DNA of 64,000 bases from Panicum virgatum (GCF_016808335.1 NC_053143.1:51925441-51989440); one strand, 5' to 3'. Positions 10,842-22,807 are shown, numbered from the stretch's first letter. A program made the numbers and translations. Notes: a model not told the origin generated them from the letters alone.

Positions 10842-12290
10842 TCTATATATATACTATAAAAATCTATAATAATTAAAATATTTCTCACTAAATTTAGCCT
10901 CATACCCACCTCACAAACCCCCCTCGTCGAGGCTCACATGTACATGTAAGCGCACTCCTTCCCCTGCTCGGTCCCCTGTGCGCGGAGCGGCGGCAGGGCC
11001 GGCGCGGAGCCGCGGCAGGGCCGACGCGGGTGTGGGGCGGCAGCGGGGCCGCGCGGGGCCTGCGCGGAGCAGCAGCTGGGCCGGCATGGAGCGGCGGCGG
11101 GGCCGGCGCGGAGACGCGGCAGGGCCGACGCGGGTGTGGGGCGGCGTTGGGGCCTCGCTCCCTCCTTCCCTCCTCTTCCTCCTCCTCCGTCTGTCGGCCC
11201 CACGCGGCCACCACGCCGGATCCGCACGGTTGGTGGGAGCGCACGGCGGGAGCTGCGGGCGGAGCCGCGAGGCCGCGACTTCTCTTCCCCGCGCCGTCTC
11301 CCTCGTAGCGTTATCGGTGAGTCCCCTTCTGCCGCACCTTCTTTGCTCGTGAATCCCTCCACCACCTCAACCCTCTATCCACAGCCCCTCTCGCGCCTCC
11401 CCTCTTCTAAAGTATTGTGCAATCCATCCAGCTCCTCGTGGATGAAGCGATGTAGGCATGGAGGGCGTCCGCGAATGATGCGGCTAGATCTGCAATGGAG
11501 AACCTGGTGGCTGCACAGGTGAGGCGTCGATTTGCCTTCCTCGCTCGGGCGCCGCTTCCCGCGGTGCTGCCCCACCCGTCTTCTTCAGAGCTCGATGGCG
11601 ACACACTGATGATTGATTTTGATGGATAGAAATTGGAGATGGCCCATCCCGTTGATTTTGATTTCCCTCTACTCTTCATGTTCCGGTATGATTGGTTTTG
11701 ACGGATGGCTCACATCTTTAACTCTGGTCACAGGTTATACAAGAAAAACTGGATGGAGGTGGCCTCCCTATTATTGTTGGCGGCATGCATTTCTGTATGA
11801 TGAAGTTCATCTTATATTTATTGACTGCACTATCTGATTTGTTGTCGTGCCTTTGCCCTTCAATATTCTAGGCCCTTATTAGCCCAATCACGAGTGCTAG
11901 GTTTGGGGGCACTATATTAAGTTATGAATTTCCGATTAACAAAGATTGTGATTCAGCTGGCTAAAATATTTCTCTTATTTCAGTCTAATACACGTAACCG
12001 TGTCGAAATATATGATTCTAATGCAGTTAATCAAATATTATAGGTTCATGTTGCTCTTAGGTCATTTAATTTGTTATCAGAAGTTTCTGTTTATTAATTA
12101 ATCTTGACAATTTCTTGTGTGGACAGTTATATAAAAATCTGAAAAATGGTGCCACTGTGAGCTCAGGTTTCACGTTTAATTACTATAGCTTCAAAACAGA
12201 TATTTTTCATTTGGTGTGGTCATTAAGATATATTTGTCATACCTATATATTTCATGGAGTGATGCCTCTCATATCTTTCAGGCTAAAACT

Positions 12291-12415
12291 TGATTAGTTC
12301 TTATTGATCAGATCAGCTTTGTATCCGTTCAACAATTAAACGTGATTAGTTCTTATTGATCAGATCAGCTTGATTAGTTCTTATTGATCAGATCAGCTTT
12401 GTATCCGTTCAACAA
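12291..12415. repeat. Short tandem repeat inside the plus Helitron
   Basis: The unit gattagttcttattgatca is present three times, starting near 12293, 12342 and 12370. The first and third copies are also followed by a shared ttgtatccgttcaacaatta block. It looks like a recent local duplication. Confidence 0.85.
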
Positions 12416-14144
12416 TTATTAAAAGCTGCAGACAATAGGTAAAATCTGATCCATCTTTTACCTTTCTGGTGTATGTCACCAAGCTGATACTTCAGTGGTT
12501 CTGAAGTGAAGCATTTGCCTTTTCTTTTGGCCTTCGCAATTTGTTTTTTTAATTTCATACGATAGTTATTTTCCTTTTCACATGTTATCTAAAATTAATA
12601 GGAGACATGCTGGAATGGCATAATCTTGGCCTGGTGTTTAGAGAACCTTGTAATCTCATCTTTAGGCATATTTTGTAAAGAAAACTTTTTTGTTTGCCTT
12701 CTCAATTTGGTCTGATGGATGATCAGGCTGCCAGGCATTCCATCCCTTCTCCATTTAATAGGCCAAGGTGAGTCGTCTAGCATTTCTCTATTTTAATGAT
12801 GAATCACCCAGGGTGTTGGAGGCTAACATAACACTGGAAAATTTTAGGGTTAAAGCATAGAGAAGAGGATGATATGGAGAACTGTTCGTATGTCATCCGG
12901 AAAAAGAGGGGAGATGAAAGAATATGATGCATAGCAGCGGAGATGTGCAAGTTTCATGGGCCACATAATGTTCTGTCGACCAGAAATGCAGAGGTTTGTT
13001 CCTCTCTTTATTTGTTCCAGCATTACCCTGTTCTCAATATTGTTCAGAAAATATATATTTACCGTCATCAAATTTTTTTTGGCTGGATAGATTTAATTTA
13101 GATTCCCTATTCTATGTCGAGGTACCATGTTCAAAAATTTTGTGGTGCAACTTGTACATCGAAATCAGTAGATGCATCTTTCGAGTTTCTGATATATGAT
13201 CAGTCCCATGGAAAGCACTAAGAGCAGCTACATAATGTAGCAGCTTATACCTTTTCATTTTGTTCAACATGTGCATGTTTGTAGCATTTGCTTAATGAGA
13301 AGTTGTCTATCTTGATAACCAACCTTTTAGCTATATGTGTAGGGGATGTGTAACCACAAGAATGTCTATATGTACCTGATGATTCCGTCCTAAGTTTATC
13401 ACTGCCAATCAGCCAACATATCGAATATAAATTGTTGGGAGGTTCATAATTCAACGTTTTCTTTTCTGTTCAGATCAGATTCTAACTTGATGACATACAA
13501 GTGAATCTGAAAATTTGAATGCACATGATACAAGGTTAAACTTAAGAAATATGCTGGAGCTTCCTATTCTATTCAAAGACTTTGCCTTCATATTTGTTTG
13601 TGGCATCTCGGTATGCAATATTGTTTAGTAAAATTCGATGTTCATTCCATTGAAGTAAAACCATTCACCAAAATAGTTTTGTAATGTTGTTTTAAGTCTC
13701 ATTCTTGGTAGATCAATGAGCTTCTCTTAAAGTAACAATGGCCTTGATGGTAGGAGTACTGCTAGATTAATTTTTCTATAGTTGCTTATGTTAAATAAAT
13801 TGTGCAGCTGGCATGCACCACAACTGTTTGGTCAATGCTTGGGAGGAAGAGGTCGGCAAGGGTGAAGCCAATGGCAAGGGTGGGTAGCAGGCAAGCGATG
13901 TACCGGTTGATCTGCTTGTATCAGGTTGTGCCCTTGCCACTCCTAAAGGCTCTACTGTTTGCAGGATCCACTGCTTTCTCACTTGAACAGAACACATGGC
14001 TGAGTTTGGGTCAAGCACTAGATCATTTGGCTAATTACAAAATTATCTTAGAAAGCATGACTTTGAATTCACATCCTTTGCAATCCTAAGAAGCTGGTAT
14101 TTATCCTCCATGGCCAATAATCTGGTTAATGATGCAGGTTATTG

Positions 14145-14265
14145 ATCCCACTCTCAATGAGACGTTCCACTTAACTCAGGAGCATAAGAGAAAGTTGTTT
14201 CAATTGCAGGTTATTCATCCCACTCACATGTCTGCAGTGTTGTTTCAATTGCAAAGCAATATTGA
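14145..14265 (+). repeat. 61-bp direct duplication in an exon-like island
   Basis: The pattern caggttattgatcccactc ... ttgtttcaattgca occurs at about 14147 and again at about 14208 with small changes. The frame is open across both units, so this may be a duplicated exon piece carried in the Helitron. Its protein content is not recognisable. Confidence 0.6.
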
Positions 14266-15468
14266 TAAGAAAATACGTGGCAGGTTTATAAACTTCAAGC
14301 TAAAAAAAATTTCTTGTGTTGTTTGTCGATGAATTATATTACTACTAGATTCTTCTATTTTTCCTTCATAGGCTTATTGAGGACAGTTCAGTAATAGAAC
14401 ATGCCTGGTTTGATAAGAATTTTTTTTGGTGATTTAAGTAGCTGAACTTTTATATTTTATTCATCAAAACTACTACACACGGTTTCTTAGTATAAATGAA
14501 GCCCTAATTTATTTATAGAAAAATTCAGACATTGAACCCAGTCTATTTAAGGTTCAAGCATTTATAGAAAAACTACTACACCTGAATTAAGGTTCAGGGG
14601 GCACACTTTGCTGATGTGCAGATTCATAGCAAGGTTGTGAAATATGTAATTTTAAACCCAGTCTGTTTAAATCAAGTTCTCCCAATTATTTACATGGATT
14701 ATTTTCCTGCCCCTATATTTCAGAATCTTACCCTATTGTCAAAGAGGTCTACCGTCTAATAGGTATGCTATCAAACATATTAGTTTCTAATTCCAGCTTT
14801 TGAATTAGTTTCTAATTTCTGTATTGGATATCCAGAGCAATATTTTTCAGATGTCATGGCAAGGAGGGGCCAAGGTTTGGTGCTACTACCAGGATATCAT
14901 ATTAGATTGTAATTTCAATGAGATCATGTAGTGTGATGTGAGAAATGTCTTCTTCATCCATTGCCATGGATGGATGGCAGACCAAAAGGCAGTACTCGTG
15001 GGGTTGTAGCACTTTTATAATGTTCTATCCAATTCAAGCTTTTAAATTTATTACTTTGTGAGAAACCAAACTATCGAGTTGTACTCACATTTTCTTATCC
15101 CAAAGAAGAAACCAAGTTGAACAAGGTTCCTCTTCTCTGTCACTTAAACGTACATTTGTTGATTGTTATGTGCGCGGAATTGTTGGATGGACACAACACA
15201 CAACCTTATTAAAGATACATATAATATAATGTGTAGATGAAAATAATTATGATATGGATTATGATTTAAGCCAAATTGTTGGTTAATTAATCTAAATATT
15301 TAGTTTCTTATGTTGTTTATATAATTGTCACATATCAATCACTGCTTTAAATATAAAGAGGTTATTTTCTGAAATTTTTAAAATATGTACATGTCGTATG
15401 TTGATCTATGCTAGAAATCTCTTAATTTTAAAACATGTGCGTGCCGCACATGGGCACTACTAGTGCGA

Positions 15469-18400
15469 TCATATGATGCAGCAACAGATGCCGAGGCTGA
15501 AGTCGCCTCCCTTGGGGTGTAACACCACAGGTGTTAATCACCTGTAATTAAATTAATCACGGCCATTAGTTCTAGAAATCATGAGACAAATCACTAAACC
15601 AAAATTTGTTCTAGTCAGCTGGGCCAGACCGGTCTGACCGGTCGGGGCAACCGGTCTGACCGGTTGAAGCTGGGTCAACCGTTTTGTTTTGGCCCACATC
15701 ATTTAAACCTCTCTCTCTCCCTCACCAGATCACGCCCTCACCCAGCTCCCCCACTCTCTCCCGAGCTGCCCCTCTCACCCCAAACCCAAAAATCCAAATC
15801 CCCATTCCCACTTGATCCAAGGCCGGGGAAAGCTTCAAGTCGGTGGAGGATCTTCTCCATGTGCTACTTCCCGGGGTGAAGTGGAGTCCAAGTTTTTTGT
15901 GGGGAAGAGGCTCATTCAAGGTAAACAAGCTAGGGTTGGTTCGATCTCCTTTTCTAGGTGATTATAAGTGAATCCCTTTGGTCAAACACCTCTAATTGTA
16001 TCCATGAACTAAAGCCTAGAAGGGATTTAGAATTTGGTGGGCTAGTTAACTCATCCAAGGTATTTACCTAGGGTTGGGTGAATCCATCTTTTTAGAAGGT
16101 TTTAGTCGAATTTCTTGCTTCAAGATCATCTTTATGCATCTCTGAACTTGGGCCTAGAAAGGATTTGGAATTGGTGGGCTAGTTTAGCCGCGACATGGAG
16201 TCCAGTTTTTGATCTGGGTAGGACCTGTCTGACTGGTCGGAGGGACCGGTCTGACTTGTGGCGTGGTTGGATTAAATAGGACCGGTCTGACTGGTATTGG
16301 GTACCGGTCTGACCGGTGGGGCATGGGCTGAGCAGAGTTAATCAGTGGTAGTTAGTGCGTATGGTAGAAATTAATTTGGTTATTAGTTACCTATGGATTT
16401 TATAAATCATGCATGCATTTCTCATGTCATATGCATATGCATACGTGTAGCAGCTGTGGCGGAGGAGGTGGTGTACGAAGTGGTTGCGGAGCCACAGGAT
16501 CCCCAGGGGCAAGCCCCGTAGCTGGAGGTTCACGAGGAGTCGGCCCAAGGCCCGGCTAACCCTAGTGCTGAGCAGCAGACTCAAGGCAAGCCCCGGTGCA
16601 TGTCTTGTTATTTTAAATTATGACACCTGTATGTATGTATTTATTACTTGTCTATTACATTTCAGGAGTTAATTGGAACCCTAGTTGCATGATCCCTAGG
16701 TTTCCTTGAGTTATACTAGTATGTATGGGACGATGAAAGTGCAATGTTTAATGGTTTCCGGTAGAAGACGCGTGATCTCTTGTCACTCGCGAGATATAGG
16801 ATATTTAGAAGTCGAGTAATTTCCAATTACTCGCGAGATATAAGATATATTCATATTCCAGTACATGAGTTGTTGAATTTGATATGGAATGAATGGAGAA
16901 TTGAGACTAGACGGGAAATGATGAGGATATATAGGTGTGGCAGCAGGACAGAGTTCCTGGGTGTCTTAGTCCCGTCTGTGTCGGTTAAGGACCGTACCGT
17001 TGTTGGCCCTGCTGATCATGTTTGAATTATACTAACCGCATGCCGGGAGTAGGAGGTAGTCGAAACCGGTAAGCCGAGTACTGCCTCACCTTGAAAGTAC
17101 AGGACTCCATCTCACCTCCTGGGGTAGTTGAGTAGTCGCGGAGAAATGGGGATGCATGTGTTTACTTTTGGGGATCTCACGTTGAGCTCGGCTGACCATA
17201 TGATGGTGGGGCAGTCCTGTAGTTCGAGAAGAAGAGGGGAATGGTTGGTGCGTGTGGTCCGACGGGGCTTATGCGTGCCATGTTGGTTAGGTCCACCTTG
17301 CAAGGTTAAATCGGATCGATTCGCCGTCAGTCGCTCTCGGATATGAGCACCTTGATCACTGCGTCACATCGTAGTGTTATGGTTGAACGATAAGTATATA
17401 TATCTGATGATGAGTACATTGAATTATTATTTATTGATTTACCATGCCTGCTATAGTTGGATTATGCAAATGCTTAGATTATGGTTAATTTACATAGAAT
17501 CTGATGCTAAAATAATGAAAGAAGGAATTACTTTAGTCGCTTTTTCTGCAAAATAACCACCAGTCAAATGCTTTGCATGTCTAGACATATGGGCTAAGTA
17601 TACCCACTGGTCGGGTAAGTCTTGCTGAGTATTAGTTGGTCAGGGTTTGTTGCCACCAAGTTTTATTTCAGGGCATCCGGACGTGGACTTTTGTCCCTGT
17701 TGCGTTAAGTTCATCCGCCGGGACGCAGAGGGATGGGAGGTCACGGGACCAGATAGTTAGATTAGGAGGTCGCGGGGTTGCACTTGTGCAGGTCTGCATG
17801 TGCAGCCTGTCTGTTTTGTTAGACCGGTCTGACCGGTCCGTGGACCGGTCTGACTGGTAGTTTCGGTTGGAATCTCATGCAGGCAGGTCTGACCGGTTGG
17901 AATAATCGGTCTGACCGGTGGTCCAGGGGCTGAACACTAAGGTAGTTGTAGGTCCTTTTTTTCTGTTGAACTTGGCCACTCTTTTGTAAAGTTTGTAAAA
18001 TTATGTTAATTTAAGTAAGTTATGTAAGCTATATGTAGGTATTTGAACTCGGTTTGTAAAAACCCTTGTATGGCGGTTGTCACTTCTCTCTATATTTTCA
18101 AGTATTTGTCGTGCTTGTACCATCTGCGCCCGCCTTTGCGTGGGACTACCGGTGTTGTTTCGATCGGGCCGTGGGTTGAGAAAGGACCGTCAAATTAAAT
18201 TATTAAGCTAATGCGCCCGATGTATTCAAATGACGGCCATTACACTTAATTTAGAGTTTTAATTTGGCGGTTCCGTCACATGGGTAGCCTTGATTCACGC
18301 ACCAGGTCCTGCAACTAGGTGTTGGGGGCACCCTCAACGCAGATATCATAGGAGGCGACTGAGGGACACACTTCCCCTGCGATCCAGCAGGCATCATCAC

Positions 18401-18544
18401 CACATCAGTAAGTTGAATTGGTTACAAGATTTGTGCTACTTTGAAGAAAAGCGGTGATTGGTTACCAGCAAAGATGATGAGAGCGATGATGGTTGCGGCG
18501 ATGAGGAGGACCTTGCAGACTGCACAAGGAAACACACTGGCCAT
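15469..18544 (-). pseudogene. Cysteine-rich secreted peptide gene, copy 3, split by a solo LTR
   Basis: Exon 1 (18544-18466) starts MASVFPCAVC and codes a signal peptide with hydrophobic core VLLIAATIIALIIFA. It ends in phase 1 at a gtaacc donor, as in the intact copy. Exon 2 starts at 18376 after gatcgcag. It carries the family pattern SCRTWC ... GYP, is cut at 18281 by a solo LTR, and resumes at 15517 with GGDFSLGICCCII and a stop at 15469. The GG-x6-C-x-C ending matches the other copies. A one-base frame change in a C run near 18324 separates the exon-1 frame from the cysteine region. The Helitron end lies only six bases past the stop, so the original 3' flank is gone. It is a dead gene, recognised by comparison with 21967-22319. 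Confidence 0.6.
15518..18280. mobile_element. Solo LTR, about 2.76 kb, inside the copy-3 peptide gene
   Basis: It starts TGTAACACCACAGG and ends CGGTTCCGTCACA, a TG...CA pair. The flanks are tgggg (15513-15517) and tgggt (18281-18285), a 5-bp target duplication with one change in a G run. Removing it rejoins the two halves of exon 2 in the family pattern, which supports the boundaries. Inside there is no gag or pol. A palindromic word CCGGTCTGACCGG recurs (15629, 15651, 16304, 17824, plus degenerate copies). A block around 17600 resembles the 3' part of long gypsy LTRs. A single LTR without body fits recombination between two LTRs. Confidence 0.65.
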
Positions 18545-18663
18545 CCTCCTCCTTTGGTTCTTGATGTCTTAGACGTTTGTGGAGTTAACTGTGGGACACA
18601 GCTATTGCTTGTACTGAATAGTGGAGTAGATGGATCGAGGTGAGAGCGCGTGGGTGTGTATAT

Positions 18664-18864
18664 ATAGTCATGATACATGCAAATAATTTTAAGGCCTACA
18701 TTTTTAAGAAGGTGTTAATCTTTAAAAGGTTAAACTGGCAGCTATCTATTACCTGCTAATGTCGGATAGTCATGATATGCAAATAATTGTAAGGCCTATA
18801 TTTTTAAGAAGGTATTAATCTTTAAAAGGTTAAACTGGCAGCAATCTATTACCTGCTAATGTCT
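18664..18864. repeat. 100-bp tandem duplication
   Basis: Two consecutive copies of a block that includes tagtcatgata, aaggcctacattt and ttaaactggcagc; the second copy starts about 18766. They differ at only a few bases. Confidence 0.9.
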
Positions 18865-19967
18865 GAGACATTTAACGCCCTAGAATATAGTCTGCCGGTT
18901 CCCATTAGAGATGGTAAAGCTCTGCTGCATCTATGGCTTTTGGGCAGAAGATGTGCTGATATGGAGTTTATTTCCATGTGATACTCTGTACTTTGCACTG
19001 TACTGCCAGCCATCTAACAAGCAGGACGTCAAATGGACTTGAGATTTGCTAGGTTTGGTTTGGCAAATAAAAAAAAGTTTGCTTGGCTTGAGTGACGACC
19101 ATGGTTGAAAGCATGCAAAATAAGAAATTTTCATTCGAAGGTTTAATAACATAAACGAGCTCAGGCCCAAAATATAAATAATTTTGGTATCCGTGTTGGT
19201 CAAACTTTACTATTTTTTTTAAAGAATCTTTACTAGTTTTGGCCATTGGTATATATGTAAGGATTGTTAGTTAGCTTGATAGAATATTGACATGTACCTC
19301 TAGAGATGAAGTTAAGAGTTTAGCATAAAACATTCCCTTTGTGGATTATTGGAGGGGACTGATAGGTAAATGAACTACATTCCCCATAATCTCTTCCACT
19401 CACCTCCAATCCACAAGGGTAATAGGGATTGGATTAAATGGAGAATTTTCATTATCCGACAAATTTTAATTGGATGCCCGTTAATCGGTCCAAAGGTAAG
19501 GAGCACCGGTAGTTGTCCCTGATAACTTTCCTTAGGTTTATACAACTGATTTTTTAAAAAAATATTTATTATTACTCCTTTATGGACACTCAATGTATAT
19601 ATACGCGCTTGGCTATTATATACTGATTTATGATACAAATCCCTACTTCACATGTTTTGATCACAGCGGTACACAATGATTTTTTTTCGCCTGGGCATAT
19701 GAATGATGGTCTAGCTTTTGGATTCATAATCATTAGTGTTTTTTTCGTTCTGCATATAAGGTTGTGTGCCACCTAGGAAAATTAAAGTTAACGTTCTTGA
19801 AATTAATAAAACTTTCCTTCTTGAAAAAAAATATACATCACACACTGTGAGACCAGATTGAAAAAGATAAGGGATGTGAAAAATTAAAACTGACAGCGAC
19901 GCAAGCAGATAAATTATTTCATCATGTCATACAAATGGTCGATACTGATCATCATCTCGTTTTGTGG
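18865..19967. other. Spacer between peptide gene copies
   Basis: AT-rich sequence with no ORF of note. The last part, about 19755-19967, is the 3' flank of copy 2. It is clearly similar to 21668-21966, the 3' flank of the intact copy (shared aacgttcttgaaattaataa and acaaatggtcgatactgatc), so the two genes arose by duplication of a larger unit. Confidence 0.6.
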
Positions 19968-20986
19968 CTAGCCAAGCAAGTTAGCCGGATCGGAGTTGCA
20001 GAGGCAGACCTCGCCTTCGAGGTAGCCTCCCGGGAGGCCTGCCTTCCGGCAGCAGGTGTTGCACAACCGGATGGTGGGGTTTCTGTGGTAGCACTCCGCC
20101 CCTGGGTACCGCACGCAGGGCCGGCTCTGGGGGAGGGGGACCGCCGGGATATATAAGAGGTGCGACCGCCGGGGGCCCACCGAGCTAGGGGGCCCAAGAT
20201 TATACATGTAACTAGTAGTATTAGTATAGGTAATTAATTGAAAGCTCATTATGCCAAATGCTCAAACCAACCTTCCTGAGCAGCCGATGAACATGACTAC
20301 ATGAGGGAGGCTGCTCCCAGGTTTTGCAGGGTACCGTCGCTTGGTTTTCTGCCGCCGACCGCCACAAGACGCAAGTGCGAGATGCCGAGACCCTGCCCTG
20401 CGTGTGCATCCCTACAGACTGCGACAAGCAAATCGTCAAGAGGAGAGTACTAGAGAGACAATGCAGCGATCTCATCTGATTCTTCTCTGCAGCGCAGTCT
20501 CAGCGAGCAGCGAGCGGCGACGGGCAAGGCAGCAACACCATCACAGCAACAACCATGATCGATTGACGATTAGTACTTTCGCAATGTTTTTCTTATTTTC
20601 TCAACACTCAACAATTATAGGAATGTTACCGGCCCTTATATATTGTTTTATTAGTACTTTCTCAACATGCAACACGGAATGTTTTATTATTCATACTATA
20701 TACTGTGATTTTGACACTAGAAATTTATTAAACGGGCCCTTATCTTCTTCGTCGCCCGGGGGCCCTTAAAATTATAGAGCCGGCCCTGACCGCACACCTG
20801 GGTACCGCACGCCCGGCGGAGATGACAGCACCGCCGCTTGCCCTGCATCATGCCCAGACAGCCAAGCTCGGGTTAGGTTAGACAGATGAGTAGGGGACAA
20901 GGATTATCGATCGAAGAGATGATGCTGAGTATAATCACCGGCGGAGAAGGAGAGGAGGTTGGCGACGACGGCGACGATGAGACCAT
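19968..20986 (-). pseudogene. Cysteine-rich secreted peptide gene, copy 2, disrupted by an hAT element
   Basis: Exon 2 is split by an hAT element: the proximal part is 20842-20789, the distal part 20115-19968. The distal part codes GAECYHRNPTIRLCNTCC and ends with GG-x6-CLC and a stop at 19968. Cysteine spacing is identical to the intact copy (C-x9-C-x2-CC ... C-x-C). Exon 1 remains at about 20986-20939 with the same donor (ccg/gtgatt), but the upstream start region is missing and a one-base deletion puts the remaining ATG out of frame. A 15-bp in-frame duplication (VRYPG twice) sits at the hAT site. Both lesions make it a pseudogene. Confidence 0.8.
20116..20788. mobile_element. Non-autonomous hAT element, 673 bp
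   Basis: Perfect terminal inverted repeats CAGGGCCGGCTCT at 20116 and AGAGCCGGCCCTG ending at 20788 are flanked by an 8-bp duplication, accgcacg (20108-20115) and accgcaca (20789-20796), one mismatch. There is no transposase ORF. It sits in exon 2 of the copy-2 peptide gene. Confidence 0.9.
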
Positions 20987-21015
20987 CTTGTGACACAGCT
21001 AGAAAAAAAGGCTAA

Positions 21016-21120
21016 TAGTACCAGTCGGGAACCCCTATTTAGTACCGGGCACCCGACCGGTACCGGTTGACGGGTACTAAATGAGACGTCATTTAGTACC
21101 GGCCAAAATGCCTGGTATTA
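21016..21120. repeat. TTTAGTACC / GGTACTAAA inverted-repeat fragment
   Basis: Short inverted words atttagtaccgg and ccggtactaaat-like alternate here. The same motif set forms longer arrays at 29983-30265 and 55459-55693, where it abuts a CACTA-like end. Confidence 0.6.
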
Positions 21121-21340
21121 ATTTTTTTTTGAGATCACACAGTATAACTCCGACACTCACAATGCACGCACACTCACACCCCTATGAACACACGTACGTA
21201 AACCCTACCCATATGAGCATCTTCGAAGACTGAGCCGGCAAATCTTCGAGATTGACGAAGTCACCACATGTGCCTCGCTGTCGACGGGAACGTCGCCTAC
21301 CACTGAATGCACAACAGTCGATAACACAGATCGGTACTAA
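21121..21340 (-). repeat. Dispersed repeat fragment with T run, possible retroposon 3' end
   Basis: A run of T (21122-21130) is followed by sequence with no ORF structure. On the minus strand this would be a poly-A-tailed fragment. It appears to interrupt the TTTAGTACC motif block, which resumes at cggtactaaatgac near 21332. Its origin is uncertain. Confidence 0.35.
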
Positions 21341-21966
21341 ATGACTTTGAGCCCAAAAAATAAAGAAAAAAATTGACAAACCCTCGGGAGGCCCGCAAAT
21401 CACCCTCGGGAGGCTCGACGAGGGCGGTGAGGGTTCGCCTGGTCTCTGGCCGTGATGCGCACAAGGGGGGTGGGGTGCTGATTTGATTTGAGGGGTGATT
21501 TGCAAAAGTAGGGATTAGGATGGAATGAGGTGGGGGGTTTAAGTGCTGAAACTATCCACTTCTACCCATAGCCCTCGGATGAGGATCCTGTGGTATTGAT
21601 TGTAGTTTCCAAAGTTTCTACAAGAGGGTTGGTTTCCATAGGATATGGTGTCTTTTTTGTTCTTCATGTAAGGTGTGTGCCACGTAGGCAAAGGTAACGT
21701 TCTTGAAATTAATAAAACTTTCCTTTTTTTCGACACGAGGATCCATCTCATTTCCATTTCAACAACGGAAATATCAGAGCACACAGTAGGATAAAACTTT
21801 CCTTCTTCAGAAAAAAATCTACACCACACACAGTGAGACCAGGTTGAAAAGATAAGGGATGTGAAAAATTAAAACTTTTACTTCAAAAAAAAGAAAAATT
21901 AAAACTGACAGCAACGCAAGCCGATAAATTATTTCATCATGTCATACAAATGGTCGATACTGATCA
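21341..21966. other. 3' flank of the intact peptide gene
   Basis: 21668-21966 is the duplicated 3' flank shared with copy 2, with small insertions such as 21728-21800. 21341-21667 holds nothing I recognise. Confidence 0.5.
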
Positions 21967-22319
21967 TCATCTCGTTTTGTTGCAGATGCAGACCTCGCCT
22001 TTGACGTAGCCTCCCGGGAGGCCAGCCTTCCCGCAGCAGGTCTCGCACTCCGGGACGGTGGGGCTGGAGTGGTAGCACTCCGCCCCTGGGACTGGGAGCA
22101 TGTCCGGCGGATACGACACCTCCGCTTGCCCTGCATCATCAGCATGCCCAGACAGCCGATCTCGTGTCAGTTTAGACAGATGAGTAGGGGAGAAGCTAAG
22201 GATCGGAAGAGACGATGCTGAGTATAATCACCGGCGGAGAAGGAGAGGAGGTTGGCGACGACGGCGACGGCGACGATGAGGGCCATCCTGCAGACGGCTG
22301 AAAGGGACTTGGTGGCCAT
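21967..22319 (-). CDS. Small secreted cysteine-rich peptide, two exons (83 aa)
   Basis: Exon 1 is 22319-22232, the intron is 22231-22131 (101 bp, GT-AG, phase 1) and exon 2 is 22130-21967. The joined frame is exactly 84 codons including TGA. Residues 1-29 form a signal peptide: MATKSLSAVCR, then a hydrophobic core ending near SFSAG. The mature part has six cysteines in the order C-x9-C-x2-C-C-x14-C-x-C, with a GLPGG motif before the last pair. The ATG at 22319 is the first in the frame and has a TATA box about 80 bp upstream. Three broken relatives lie nearby. The spacing resembles defence-type cysteine-rich peptides in general, but I do not recognise the family and assign no function. The exon structure was inferred by reading splice sites, not by transcripts. 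Confidence 0.75.
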
Positions 22320-22396
22320 TTCTTCGACGCCGCTCTAGCTTTGGGACTCAAGGTGTCCTTGTGTGATTTGGCTCGATGTGAAGCCTGATGAGTTTA

Positions 22397-22404
22397 ATTT
22401 ATAG
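22397..22404 (-). promoter_or_regulatory. TATA box of the cysteine-rich peptide gene
   Basis: The minus strand reads CTATAAAT about 80 bp upstream of the start codon, a normal plant core-promoter distance once a leader of some 45 bp is allowed. No other element is assigned. Confidence 0.6.
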
Positions 22405-22807
22405 CCAGCGTCCTGCTGACACGCATGCTTCTAGGTTATCTAATATGGAATGGTAGTGAGTATCATATGGATTACATACTTTTTTTTTTACACTGCAACG
22501 TTGTCTAAATGCCAATTTTTAGCAGGGAGGTTACAGCTCTATCAATAATGGTAATTATGGACTACCACTTATTCACGCCACTAATCTAGACGAGACTAGC
22601 TATATATAGATTGACCGGTCCTCGCAAAGATCAGGACTGAACGTAGGCACAGACAGATGGTGACATTTTCTTCCTGCAACCGTAGTTAATTACAGTCTAA
22701 TTCATGGTATACTATGCCAAAATTCAGCATATCTTCAGCACAAAAGCCTATCTTTTTTTATGAGACAACTACAATGCCAAAATTCAGCAGGAAGGTTAAT
22801 TACAGTC
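22405..22807. other. Upstream flank between peptide gene and LINE
   Basis: No gene is seen. The word atgccaaaattcagca occurs twice (about 22713 and 22773), and gttaattacagtct occurs at about 22686 and 22796, the second copy directly before the LINE poly-T. They form a local direct repeat. Confidence 0.5.

Larger units (their letters stand above)
10842..15463 (+). mobile_element. Candidate non-autonomous Helitron (plus orientation, 4.6 kb)
   Basis: The 3' end is strong. A perfect 8-bp stem (CATGTGCG, loop TGC, CGCACATG) is followed by ggcacta and CTAG at 15460-15463, then T. The 5' end, A then TCTATATATATACTATAA from 10842, fits the TC start and AT-rich pattern. Inside, 10970-11300 is extremely GC-rich and 11300-11600 looks like leader plus first-exon sequence, including a gtgagt donor-like site at 11317. 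Later exon-like islands occur at 13800-13930 and 14125-14270. This suggests captured plant gene pieces, but I cannot name the source. There is no Rep/helicase. Confidence 0.6.

Noticed and set aside
10900..11365. GC-rich Ala/Pro/Arg-rich ORFs on both strands
   Set aside because: All six frames are open because of extreme GC content; residues are low-complexity. Treated as captured leader or exon sequence in a Helitron.
19339..19421. Short inverted repeat tttgtggattattggagg / cctccaatccaca as a MITE
   Set aside because: Stem is short, there is no target duplication and no second copy in the window.
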